A stretch of 9,740 nucleotides of DNA from an uncultured Collinsella sp. (GTDB lineage Bacteria > Actinomycetota > Coriobacteriia > Coriobacteriales > Coriobacteriaceae): positions 1 to 9,740 of the forward strand of contig CALGZY010000197.1 in the NCBI GenBank assembly GCA_937934355.1, given 5' to 3'. The translations under genes were made by a program, and so were the position numbers. Positions 1 to 6,960 of the stretch are shown in pieces. A model generated the notes under the pieces. That model did not search any database, was not told the DNA's origin, and worked only from the letters and a program-made list of their open reading frames with translations. Positions within the stretch are counted from its first letter, which is position 1. Each line of letters starts with the position of its first letter.

Positions 1-27
1 TCGCTTTACCACATCCACTGTTTTCAT
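1..27 (-). CDS. 5' end of an unidentified gene (nine codons only)
   Basis: Reading leftwards, an ATG at 27-25 opens a frame that stays open to the window edge and encodes MKTVDVVKR. A very good Shine-Dalgarno (AGGAGG, about positions 41-36) lies 8 nt upstream. Another ATG at 34-32 is in a different frame and sits directly against the Shine-Dalgarno, so 27 is the better start. Nine residues are too few to name a family. The gene lies downstream of the opp terminator, so it should be its own transcription unit, preceded by the structured region described separately. Its identity would also help decide what that leader senses. Confidence 0.6.
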
Positions 28-35
28 ATGTCATT

Positions 36-217
36 CCTCCTGTCATGATTCCAGCGAAATCCAACTGCCAGGCACACAAGCCTGCACGTATACAGCGCGG
101 TGGCAGTTGACCCTGGAACACTACGGTCACATATGTGACACGGCCTGTTGCACCCATAGCATACGACTCAAGACGAGAGACCTTTGGCCCAATTCCGTAA
201 ACGAGCGCTCTCGTCCC
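36..217 (-). promoter_or_regulatory. Candidate structured 5' leader (riboswitch-like) before the left-edge gene
   Basis: This non-coding stretch, read on the minus strand, contains several strong complementary pairings in series. (a) GACGAGAG at 215-208 pairs with CTCTCGTC at 179-172, extendable by two G-U pairs. (b) A 9-bp helix with three wobbles joins 162-154 and 126-118 and encloses the small hairpin TCAC/GTGA (138-135 with 130-127). (c) A perfect 9-bp helix, CAACTGCCA (109-101) with TGGCAGTTG (70-62), encloses two smaller hairpins (98-95 with 87-84; 82-80 with 73-71). Helix (a) competes with a local hairpin ACGAG/CTCGT at 214-201. CCTG at 72-69 could alternatively pair with CAGG at 42-39, inside the ribosome-binding site. 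A weak -10-like TATAGC (226-221) would start the RNA at about the GGG at 217-215, the foot of helix (a). Pairings are seen by eye. The riboswitch role and class are inference, and I do not recognise a known aptamer core. Confidence 0.4.
126..139. repeat. Perfect 14-bp palindrome GTCACATATGTGAC
   Basis: The two strands read identically over 14 bases. It could be a dimeric regulator's operator, about 100 bp upstream of the left-edge gene, or simply the apical hairpin of the structured leader, since the RNA forms TCAC-ATAT-GTGA. The half-site order (TCACA then TGTGA) is the reverse of the CRP/FNR-type arrangement, so it is not a classical CRP site. Confidence 0.5.
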
Positions 218-259
218 ATGGCTATAGATGAGATAGCAACCTTTAATCTCAGCATGCTC

Positions 260-296
260 AAATAAAAAGGCCCGCATGGAAACGTCCATGCGGGCC
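260..296 (-). terminator. Intrinsic terminator of the opp operon
   Basis: A perfect 12-bp GC-rich stem (arms 285-296 and 269-280) with a 4-nt loop is followed on the minus strand by TTTTTATTT (268-260). It begins 11 nt after the oppF stop. The plus-strand side lacks a T-tract, so it works only for leftward transcription. It separates the opp operon from the left-edge gene. Confidence 0.93.
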
Positions 297-307
297 AAAA
301 GGGGCGC

Positions 308-1335
<1,028 letters not shown>

Positions 1336-1336
<1 letters not shown>

Positions 1337-2427
1337 TACGCCTCGCCTCCCTTCTTGGAATCCTTACGCGTACGGGACGTCTCAGGAGCGTTCTTAAGGA
1401 ACTCGGGGTCACCGGAGTAGTGGCACGCAGAGTAATGACCAGACTCGGTGACAACGCGCTCGGGGCGCTGCTTGCGGCACTTATCGGTCGCATAGGGACA
1501 ACGAGGCGAGAACACGCAGCCCTCGGGCAGGTTCATGAGCGAAGGCGGGTTGCCGTGAATCGGCGTCAGCGGCTTCTTCTCCTCGATGGCCTGCTCCGGG
1601 ATGGAGCGGATAAGACCCCAGGTGTAGGGATGGCGGCTCTCGTAGAAGATTTCCTCAGCAGTACCGAACTCGACGGGACGGCCGGCGTACATAACCATGA
1701 TCTTGTCAGCCATATCGGCAACGACGCCCAGGTCATGGGTGATCATGATAATGGCGTTGCCGTTCTTCTCCTGCATCTCCTGCATGAGCTCGATAATCTG
1801 AGCCTGAATGGTAACGTCCAGGGCCGTCGTGGGTTCGTCGGCAATCAGGATATCGGGGTCGCAGGCAAGAGCCATAGCGATCATGACACGCTGACGCATA
1901 CCGCCCGAGAACTGGTGCGGATACTCATTGACGCGCTTCTCGGGCTCGGGGATACCCACGAGGTCCAAAAGCTCGGTAGCGCGCTTGAGTGCCTCCTGCT
2001 TAGAGTAGCCACGGTGCAGACGAAGGCCCTCACCCACCTGTTTGCCGATCTTATAGACCGGGTTCAAGGAGGTCATAGGATCCTGGAAGATCATCGCGAT
2101 ATCGTTACCGCGAATGTGCTGCATCTCTTCCTCGGTCATTTCGAGGATAGAACGACCGCGATAGCGAACGTCGCCGCCCTCAATCTTTCCCGGAGGCATC
2201 GAGATGAGGCCCATGATGGTCATGGCGGTCACGGACTTACCGGAGCCGGACTCACCGACGACGCCCAGGGTCTCGCCGCGATCGAGCGTGTAGGACACAC
2301 CGTCGACAGCGCGAACGACGCCGTCCTCGGTATGGAAATACATCTTAAGGTCATCGACCTCGAGCAGATGCTGGCCCTCGGGAACCGGCTGGTCCTTCAG
2401 GTCCACATAGTTCTTGTTCTTCTTCAT
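1336..2427 (-). CDS. oppD: Oligopeptide ABC transporter ATP-binding protein OppD
   Basis: This 363-residue ATPase pairs with OppF to power the importer at the inner face of the membrane. Visible motifs are Walker A GESGSGKS (58-65), Q-loop Q115, signature FSGGMRQR (173-180), Walker B ILIADEPT (193-200), D-loop after it, and switch histidine H231. The C-terminal Opp/Dpp extension carries cysteines C304, C310, C317 and C335, the pattern associated with a [4Fe-4S] cluster in this subfamily. The tail after about 340 is short, charged and probably disordered. The start is supported by AAGGA about 9 nt upstream, lying within the last codons of oppC; only 2 nt separate the two genes. Length and motif set are normal for OppD/DppD. 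Specificity (oligo- versus dipeptide) cannot be read from the ATPase. Confidence 0.95.
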
Positions 2428-2429
2428 CC

Positions 2430-3365
2430 TTATGCGTCCTTCATCTTGACGTCGAGGGCGTCGCGCAAACCGTCACCCAGCAGGGTGAAGGCGAGCACCG
2501 TCGAGAGAATTGCCAGACCGGGCATGATCATCATCCACGGAGCAGTCAGAAGATACTGCTGACCGTCCTGAATCATGGAGCCCCACGAAGGCGTAGGCGG
2601 AATAACGCCCATGCCGAGGAAGGACAGAGCGGACTCGGTCAGAATGGCGCCACCAATGTTCATGGTCGCGTAGACCACGATGGAGGCGACGGAGTTCGGG
2701 AAGATGTGACGCACGACGATACGAGCATCAGATGCACCCATCGCGCGCGCAGCATCAACATAGTCGTTTTCCTTGACCGTCAAGATTGCAGAGCGGAAGA
2801 CGCGCGCAATCGAAGGCCAGCCAAGAATGCCGATGGCGATAAAGACGTTCTGAAGACCACGGCCGATAACAGCGATCATGGCGACAACGAACAGCACGTA
2901 CGGGAACGCCAGGAAGATGTCCGCACAGCGCATGATGATCGTATCCCAGATGCCGCCGTAGAAACCGGCCAGAGCACCCATGACCAGACCAATCAGCGTG
3001 GAGATCGCGGTGGCCATAATACCGACGGACAGCGAAACGCGCGCACCGTAGATAACGCGGACGAGAATGTCACGACCAAGGGCGTCGGTGCCAAACGGGT
3101 GCTCGGCACACGGAGCCAGCAGCGACGTCTCGGCCATGGTGGTCGAGTCGGAAGCTGTCGGCGAACCGAGCCAGGGCTTAGCCCACAGATCTGCGGTCAG
3201 GGCAACCACAACGACGATGATGATCCAGCAGACACCGATAACGGCGAGCTTGTTCTTGCGAAGACGCTTAAAAGCGTCGCCCCACAGCGTGCGGGACTTG
3301 GCGGGAGCAGATGCGGCCTTGGTGGCGGTAGCCTGCTCCTGAGACTGAGAATCAGTTTCCTGCAT
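2430..3365 (-). CDS. oppC: Oligopeptide ABC transporter permease OppC
   Basis: This 311-residue integral membrane protein forms the translocation channel together with OppB. An N-terminal cytoplasmic tail rich in Q, S, T and A (1-30) precedes TM1 (about 40-58). The sequence FGTDALGRDI (91-100) is typical of OppC/DppC. Further hydrophobic segments follow at about 108-135, 148-168, 170-185, 226-250 and 278-297. The EAA loop, which docks to the ATPases, is at about 201-224 (AARAMG at 205-210). A strong Shine-Dalgarno GGGAGGT lies 7 nt before the ATG and directly abuts the oppB stop (TAAGGGAGGT), so re-initiation after oppB is likely. The gap to oppB is 14 nt. Membrane boundaries are estimated by eye. 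Confidence 0.95.
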   Translation of the reverse strand: MQETDSQSQEQATATKAASAPAKSRTLWGDAFKRLRKNKLAVIGVCWIIIVVVVALTADLWAKPWLGSPTASDSTTMAETSLLAPCAEHPFGTDALGRDILVRVIYGARVSLSVGIMATAISTLIGLVMGALAGFYGGIWDTIIMRCADIFLAFPYVLFVVAMIAVIGRGLQNVFIAIGILGWPSIARVFRSAILTVKENDYVDAARAMGASDARIVVRHIFPNSVASIVVYATMNIGGAILTESALSFLGMGVIPPTPSWGSMIQDGQQYLLTAPWMMIMPGLAILSTVLAFTLLGDGLRDALDVKMKDA

Positions 3366-3379
3366 GAGACGTACCTCCC

Positions 3380-4417
3380 TTAGGCCTTATCCGACGGACC
3401 GCCAAGGCGGATGCGCGGGTCGAGGAATGCATAGCTAATGTCGACGAGCAGGTTGATCACCATAACGACGACGACGATGAGCGTAACGCCGCCCATAACG
3501 ATGGGCCAGTCACGCATGCTAATGGCGCGATAGACCTCATAGCCGATACCGGGCCAGTTAAAGACCGTCTCGGTCAGGATGGCGCCCGAAAGCATGCCGC
3601 CAAAGTCGACACCAATATAGGTAACGACGGGGATGAGTGCATTCTTAAGCGCATGCTTGATGATGATCGCGCGATTGGAGAGACCCTTGGCTTTTGCCGT
3701 ACGAATGTAATCCTGGTTCATGACGTCAAGCAGCTGCGAGCGCATAATGCGGGCGGCGTAAGCGGTCGAAACCGAAGCCAGCGTAATGGTCGGAAGCACA
3801 TAGTGCATCCAATCCTGATACTGAGAGCTGGCACCGCCGGCACCCGAGATCGGCATGGAGAATGCACCGCCCGTGGCGTCCTTGAGGATGACGCCAAAGA
3901 ACAGCTGCAGCAACATACCGAGCCAGAAGGCCGGGACCGCAACGAGGATCGACGTGGTAAGCGTTACCAAAATATCCCAGAAGGAATACCGCTTTACCGC
4001 CGAAATGATACCCGCACCGATACCCATGATTGCCTCGAGCACGATGGCGCACGCGGCAAGTTTGATCGTATACGGATACTTCTGGGCAAAGATATCCGTA
4101 ACCGGCAGCTTGCGCTGATACGAATTGCCCAGATCGCCATGAAGCAGGCCGTTCATGTAATACAAGTAACGGTCCACGAGCGACGTTTGAACGGGGTCGC
4201 CGTTCTCGTCAAGGATCGCGTTGCCGTCCTCGTCCGACTGGACCAGGTGATAGCGGACGCGAAGCTGAAGCTCCACCTCGGGGGACAGAGCCTTGTCTCC
4301 ACCGATCAGCTTGATCGGATCTCCCGGCACGATATTCTGGAGGGCGAACAGAATCAGCGTAACGCCCAAAAATACCGGGATGAACTGAAGCACACGTTTA
4401 ACGATGTACTTACCCAT
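3380..4417 (-). CDS. oppB: Oligopeptide ABC transporter permease OppB
   Basis: This 345-residue permease is the first membrane subunit. It starts with the characteristic single TM (about 9-29) followed by PGDP (31-34) and a large extracytoplasmic loop before the permease core. Core helices lie at about 115-140, 148-176, 207-225, 262-284 and 307-328. The EAA loop is at 236-260, with AKAKG at 241-245. LTETVFNWPGIG (281-292) is a family hallmark. Residues about 61-78 form an acidic insert (SDEDGN...DENGDP) in the extracytoplasmic loop that many OppB proteins lack. The start at 4417 has AGGGGAG about 4 nt upstream, a slightly short spacing but the only sensible one. oppA lies 156 nt upstream with an intervening stem-loop; oppC follows closely. 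Confidence 0.95.
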   Translation of the reverse strand: MGKYIVKRVLQFIPVFLGVTLILFALQNIVPGDPIKLIGGDKALSPEVELQLRVRYHLVQSDEDGNAILDENGDPVQTSLVDRYLYYMNGLLHGDLGNSYQRKLPVTDIFAQKYPYTIKLAACAIVLEAIMGIGAGIISAVKRYSFWDILVTLTTSILVAVPAFWLGMLLQLFFGVILKDATGGAFSMPISGAGGASSQYQDWMHYVLPTITLASVSTAYAARIMRSQLLDVMNQDYIRTAKAKGLSNRAIIIKHALKNALIPVVTYIGVDFGGMLSGAILTETVFNWPGIGYEVYRAISMRDWPIVMGGVTLIVVVVMVINLLVDISYAFLDPRIRLGGPSDKA

Positions 4418-4447
4418 ACCACTCCCCTATCTAGGGATTAACCTAAA

Positions 4448-4477
4448 TGGGATGCCGATCGCCAGACCGGCATCCCA
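4448..4477 (-). other. Intercistronic stem-loop between oppA and oppB
   Basis: GGGATGCCG (4449-4457) and CGGCATCCC (4468-4476) form a perfect 9-bp stem with a 10-nt loop, extendable by one T-A pair. On the minus strand it is followed by ATTTAGG only, so it lacks the U-run of a full terminator. Such elements between a binding-protein gene and its permease genes are known (for example in malE-malF-type operons) to stabilise the upstream mRNA or partly stop transcription. A second, imperfect hairpin (CAGTT/AACTG, 4492-4518) lies between it and the oppA stop. The role is inference. Confidence 0.65.
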
Positions 4478-4573
4478 AAATTACCATCAGCCAGTTTACC
4501 CCAGGTTAGGGAGAACTGTATGTTTCCCATGAGGTCTACGTAAATACTTGACCCTCACGGAAGCTGCAAACTC

Positions 4574-6250
4574 TTAGGCGAGCTCAGCGGTACCCAGCTC
4601 GGCGTGCTTCTGCGGATCGACATAGAGGTGCTTGATGCGATCGGAGCCGACGATGGTGTGCGTGTAGAACATCACCGGGATGACCGGGCAGTCGGCAGCG
4701 ACCATAGCGTCAGCCTCCTGCATCTTAGCGACGCGCTCTTCGTCGTCAACCGTGGTACGGGCCTCGTCGACCTTAGCGTCGAACTCGGGGTTGTTGTAAC
4801 CAGAGCGGTTGTCGCCACCGAGGGAGTCGGAGTGGAACAGCGGATACAGGAAGTTGTCCATGATCGGGTAGTCGGCAATCCAACCCAGACGACCGAACTG
4901 ATAGTTAAAGTTCTGATACTGCTCGAGCAGGGCAGACCACTCAGGGGTATCGGAGACAGCGGTAACGCCAACCTTGGCGAGGTCGCCGATGATGGACTCC
5001 ATGATCTCCTTGTGACCGCCGTCCTGGTTGTAGGACAGGGTCACGCTAATGCCACGATCCCCGTTAGCGCCAGCGGGAGCAACCTTGTCGAGGTACTCGT
5101 TAGCCTTGTCGACATCGTAGGCGCAGAACTCCCATGCGCCCTCCTTGTAGCCATCGATGCCCGGAGGAACAATGCCGTCGGCAGGGGTACGGGTACCCTT
5201 GAAGATGGTCTTGCAGATGGCCTCACGGTTGATGGCCAGGGAGATGCCCCTACGCAGGTCGGCGTTGTTGAACGGCTCGGCCGTGGTGTTGCAGGTCAGA
5301 TAGTAGGTGGAAGGCTCGGCGCCGAGCAGCATGCGCTCGCCGTCACCCATGGTGTAGCCGTCCTTGGACACGCCGCGATCCTTCTTGGCGGCATCGATCT
5401 GAGCGACGGGAACGTCGCAGACATCGAGGTTACCGGCCTGGAACTCCTTGTAAGCAGTCTCCATGTCCTTGATGACCTGGAAGTGGATGCCATCAATCTT
5501 GGCCTTGTCGCCATAGTAATCGTCGAACTTCTTGAGGTTGATCTCCTGACCATCCTCCCACTTGCCGTCCATCATGAACGGGCCGTTACCGACCGGTGCA
5601 AGATAGAAGCTCTTGACATCGGACTCGGCGCACTCGGGAACCGGGGCCAGAGCCGGGTGAGAGGCGACGAAGGGGAAGTCGGCGTAAGCGGAAGACAGCT
5701 TGACGACGAGGGTCTCATCGTCGGGGCAAGTAACACCGCTGAGCTCGGTAGCGTTACCGGCAAGCAGGTCGTCATAGCCCTCGACCATAGAAAGGTGATA
5801 GGAGACCTCGGAAGGGCCGTACTCGGTAGCGATGGCCGACTTGGTGTTGACCAGACGCTCCCAACCGAGCTTGAAGGACTTGGAGGTAACGTCGTCACCG
5901 TTGTGGAACTTGGCCTTCTTGATCTTGAAGGTGAACTCGGTGGCGTCGTCGTTGGCCTCAAAGGACTCGCAAGCCAGCGGAACGATCTCGCCCTTCTCGG
6001 CGTCATAAGAGGTCAGAGCATCAAAGAGCTGGTACTCGACCTGAGTGCCCTGGTCCTCCTGGACGTTATAGGGGTCGATGCAGACCGGGTTGTTGATGTA
6101 GAAGTTCAGCGTCGAACCGGACTCAGAACCGGAAGCGTCGCCGCCCTTCTTGCCGCATGCGGCAAGAAAAGCCATGGAGCTCGCAGCAAGGGTACCGCCG
6201 ACAAAGGCGCGACGACCCATAACGGGCTGGTGGAACATAGAATCAGCCAT
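4574..6250 (-). CDS. oppA: Peptide-binding lipoprotein OppA (family 5 solute-binding protein)
   Basis: This 558-residue extracytoplasmic receptor captures oligopeptides and hands them to OppBC. The start at 6250 is chosen because AAGGAGG lies 5 nt upstream and the protein then begins with a normal signal. The open frame runs further upstream, but that part overlaps the likely promoter. The signal holds GRRAFVGG (twin arginines at 13-14), a short hydrophobic stretch and the lipobox LAAC with C32 as the predicted lipidated cysteine, so it is anchored to the outer face of the membrane. A short GSES-type linker follows. The mature part shows family-5 features: the early segment with INNPVCIDPYN (52-62), FHNGDDVT (115-122), and the late segment GWIADYPIMDNFLYPLF (456-472). 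Nine further cysteines are present, many for an exported protein. First gene of the opp operon; the peptide preference is unknown. Confidence 0.94.
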   Translation of the reverse strand: MADSMFHQPVMGRRAFVGGTLAASSMAFLAACGKKGGDASGSESGSTLNFYINNPVCIDPYNVQEDQGTQVEYQLFDALTSYDAEKGEIVPLACESFEANDDATEFTFKIKKAKFHNGDDVTSKSFKLGWERLVNTKSAIATEYGPSEVSYHLSMVEGYDDLLAGNATELSGVTCPDDETLVVKLSSAYADFPFVASHPALAPVPECAESDVKSFYLAPVGNGPFMMDGKWEDGQEINLKKFDDYYGDKAKIDGIHFQVIKDMETAYKEFQAGNLDVCDVPVAQIDAAKKDRGVSKDGYTMGDGERMLLGAEPSTYYLTCNTTAEPFNNADLRRGISLAINREAICKTIFKGTRTPADGIVPPGIDGYKEGAWEFCAYDVDKANEYLDKVAPAGANGDRGISVTLSYNQDGGHKEIMESIIGDLAKVGVTAVSDTPEWSALLEQYQNFNYQFGRLGWIADYPIMDNFLYPLFHSDSLGGDNRSGYNNPEFDAKVDEARTTVDDEERVAKMQEADAMVAADCPVIPVMFYTHTIVGSDRIKHLYVDPQKHAELGTAELA

Positions 6251-6281
6251 GCCATCCTCCTTATGAGATAGGACAAAGTAA

Positions 6282-6317
6282 GTTCGGTCGGGCAACGTCA
6301 AGACAGCCCAATCGAAC
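6282..6317 (-). promoter_or_regulatory. Stable hairpin in the oppA 5' leader
   Basis: In the minus-strand RNA, GUUCG (6317-6313) pairs with CGAAC (6286-6282) and GGGC (6309-6306) with GCCC (6293-6290). Between them are one mismatch, a U-A and a U-G pair, giving about 11 pairs around a 12-nt loop. It ends about 32 nt before the oppA start, so it does not cover the Shine-Dalgarno. It may stabilise the messenger or bind a regulator; neither is shown by the sequence. Confidence 0.45.
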
Positions 6318-6346
6318 CATTCAAACGCGGTCCGCCGTTTTGGCTG

Positions 6347-6375
6347 GTTATACAAAGCGGGCCAACGTTTTGCAA
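6347..6375 (-). promoter_or_regulatory. Putative sigma70-type promoter of the opp operon
   Basis: On the minus strand, TTGCAA (6375-6370, 4 of 6 matches to the -35 consensus) and TATAAC (6352-6347, 5 of 6 to the -10) are spaced by exactly 17 nt. Transcription would start near 6340, giving a leader of about 90 nt. A small hairpin (AAACG/CGTTT, 6323-6327 with 6336-6340) would lie at the very 5' end. A weaker alternative is TTGTAA (6478-6473) with TATACT (6453-6448), but its spacing of 19 nt is long. Confidence 0.55.
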
Positions 6376-6472
6376 TACAGTAGCGCATTTTATGCACGAT
6401 TTGGGGCTAATTCCGGTTAACGGTCGAGATTTTCTTTAGTTGGGCGAAGTATATGATGATATTTTGACTCTG

Positions 6473-6486
6473 TTACAAATATGTAA
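6473..6486. repeat. AT-rich dyad TTACA-N4-TGTAA
   Basis: A perfect 5-bp inverted repeat around a 4-nt centre (AAAT on the plus strand) lies immediately past the secG terminator U-tract and about 100 bp upstream of the preferred oppA -35. It overlaps the -35 of the weaker alternative oppA promoter, so it could be an operator. It is short enough to be chance in this AT-rich gap. Confidence 0.25.
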
Positions 6487-6519
6487 ACAAAAAGGGTCCC
6501 GCACTTGCGGAACCCTTTT
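6485..6519 (-). terminator. Intrinsic terminator after secG
   Basis: The minus-strand RNA forms AAAAGGGUUCCGC, loop AAGU, GCGGGACCCUUUU: 13 pairs, one of them a G-U wobble that would be a C-A mismatch in plus-strand RNA. It continues into UUUUUGUUU. This asymmetry and the U-tract show that it acts leftwards. It begins 22 nt after the secG stop and insulates secG from the opp operon. Confidence 0.92.
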
Positions 6520-6541
6520 CAAGTATTTATATGGCTCGAGC

Positions 6542-6796
6542 TTAGTAGCCCACGATGCCCTGCGGGAAGAAGAACATGCACAGCACGACGCACACAGCAA
6601 ACACGACAGCCATGATGACGGTCAGGCGGTCAAGGTTCTGCTCCATAACGCCTGTGGCAGAGCTGGAGTTATACAGCGAGCTGGCAATCATATCCGAAAC
6701 GCCAGTGCCCTTACCGGAATGCATCAGGACGAGAATCGTCAACGCCACGGCAGAGATAGCCCAAACGACAAACAGAAGAATCTGGAACGGACCCAT
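6542..6796 (-). CDS. secG: Preprotein translocase subunit SecG
   Basis: This 84-residue protein is the small auxiliary subunit of the SecYEG channel and assists SecA-driven export of unfolded proteins. It has the expected two membrane helices (about 5-25 and 57-78) and, between them, the family signature LMHSGKGTGVSD (24-35) followed by a cytoplasmic loop with a serine/asparagine-rich part. Length is normal. The start at 6796 has AAGGAG 7 nt upstream. It follows gpmI after 164 nt that contain a hairpin terminator, so it may depend partly on readthrough from the glycolytic genes and partly on its own promoter, which I could not place with confidence. Its own terminator follows closely. Confidence 0.93.
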   Translation of the reverse strand: MGPFQILLFVVWAISAVALTILVLMHSGKGTGVSDMIASSLYNSSSATGVMEQNLDRLTVIMAVVFAVCVVLCMFFFPQGIVGY

Positions 6797-6900
6797 AGAT
6801 AAGCTCCTTAATAGAACAATTCAAACTCCAGTACTGTACCACAATCCCCCGCTCTCCCCTACCTGCCACTCGGGGACGAGGTAGAAATGGCAGAAATACC

Positions 6901-6933
6901 AAAATGGGGGTTGTCCGATTGTGGACAACCCCC
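6901..6933 (-). terminator. Hairpin terminator between gpmI and secG
   Basis: GGGGGTTGTCC (6906-6916) and GGACAACCCCC (6923-6933) form a perfect 11-bp stem with a 6-nt loop. On the minus strand the 3' side continues with ATTTT then GGTATTTC, a short and slightly displaced U-tract, so termination may be incomplete and allow some readthrough into secG. Between the gpmI stop and this stem, AGAAAAC (6939-6945) pairs with GTTTTCT (6953-6959), a second weak AT-rich hairpin. The rest of the gap to secG (6797-6900) contains a short inverted repeat (CTGCCA 6863-6868, TGGCAG 6888-6893) and no clear promoter. Confidence 0.8.
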
Positions 6934-6960
6934 TTGCTAGAAAACGGTATTTGTTTTCTC

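Noticed and set aside
126..139. CRP/FNR binding site
   Set aside because: The half-sites are in the inverse order (TCACA...TGTGA) with only 2 nt between them rather than TGTGA-N6-TCACA.
61..170. Possible cobalamin riboswitch
   Set aside because: The stretch ACTGCCACCGCGCTGTATAC (minus, 107-88) faintly resembles the conserved CCCGCAACTGT region and GGGTGCAAC occurs upstream, but the spacing is wrong and no B12-box (AGCCAGGAGACCTGCC-like) sequence follows. TPP, SAM, ZTP and T-box signatures were also not found.
4438..4530. 30-codon minus-strand open frame between oppA and oppB
   Set aside because: No Shine-Dalgarno before its ATG, and it runs through the intercistronic stem-loop; no recognisable peptide features.
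4540..4570. Possible secondary promoter for oppB just after oppA (TTGCAG and TATTTA, 17-nt spacing on the minus strand)
   Set aside because: Only about three matches in each hexamer; not distinguishable from chance.
6251..6397. 49-residue N-terminal extension of oppA from an upstream in-frame ATG at 6397
   Set aside because: The extension would bury the signal peptide, overlaps the best promoter and the leader hairpin, and lacks a Shine-Dalgarno. The ATG at 6250 has AAGGAGG at ideal spacing.
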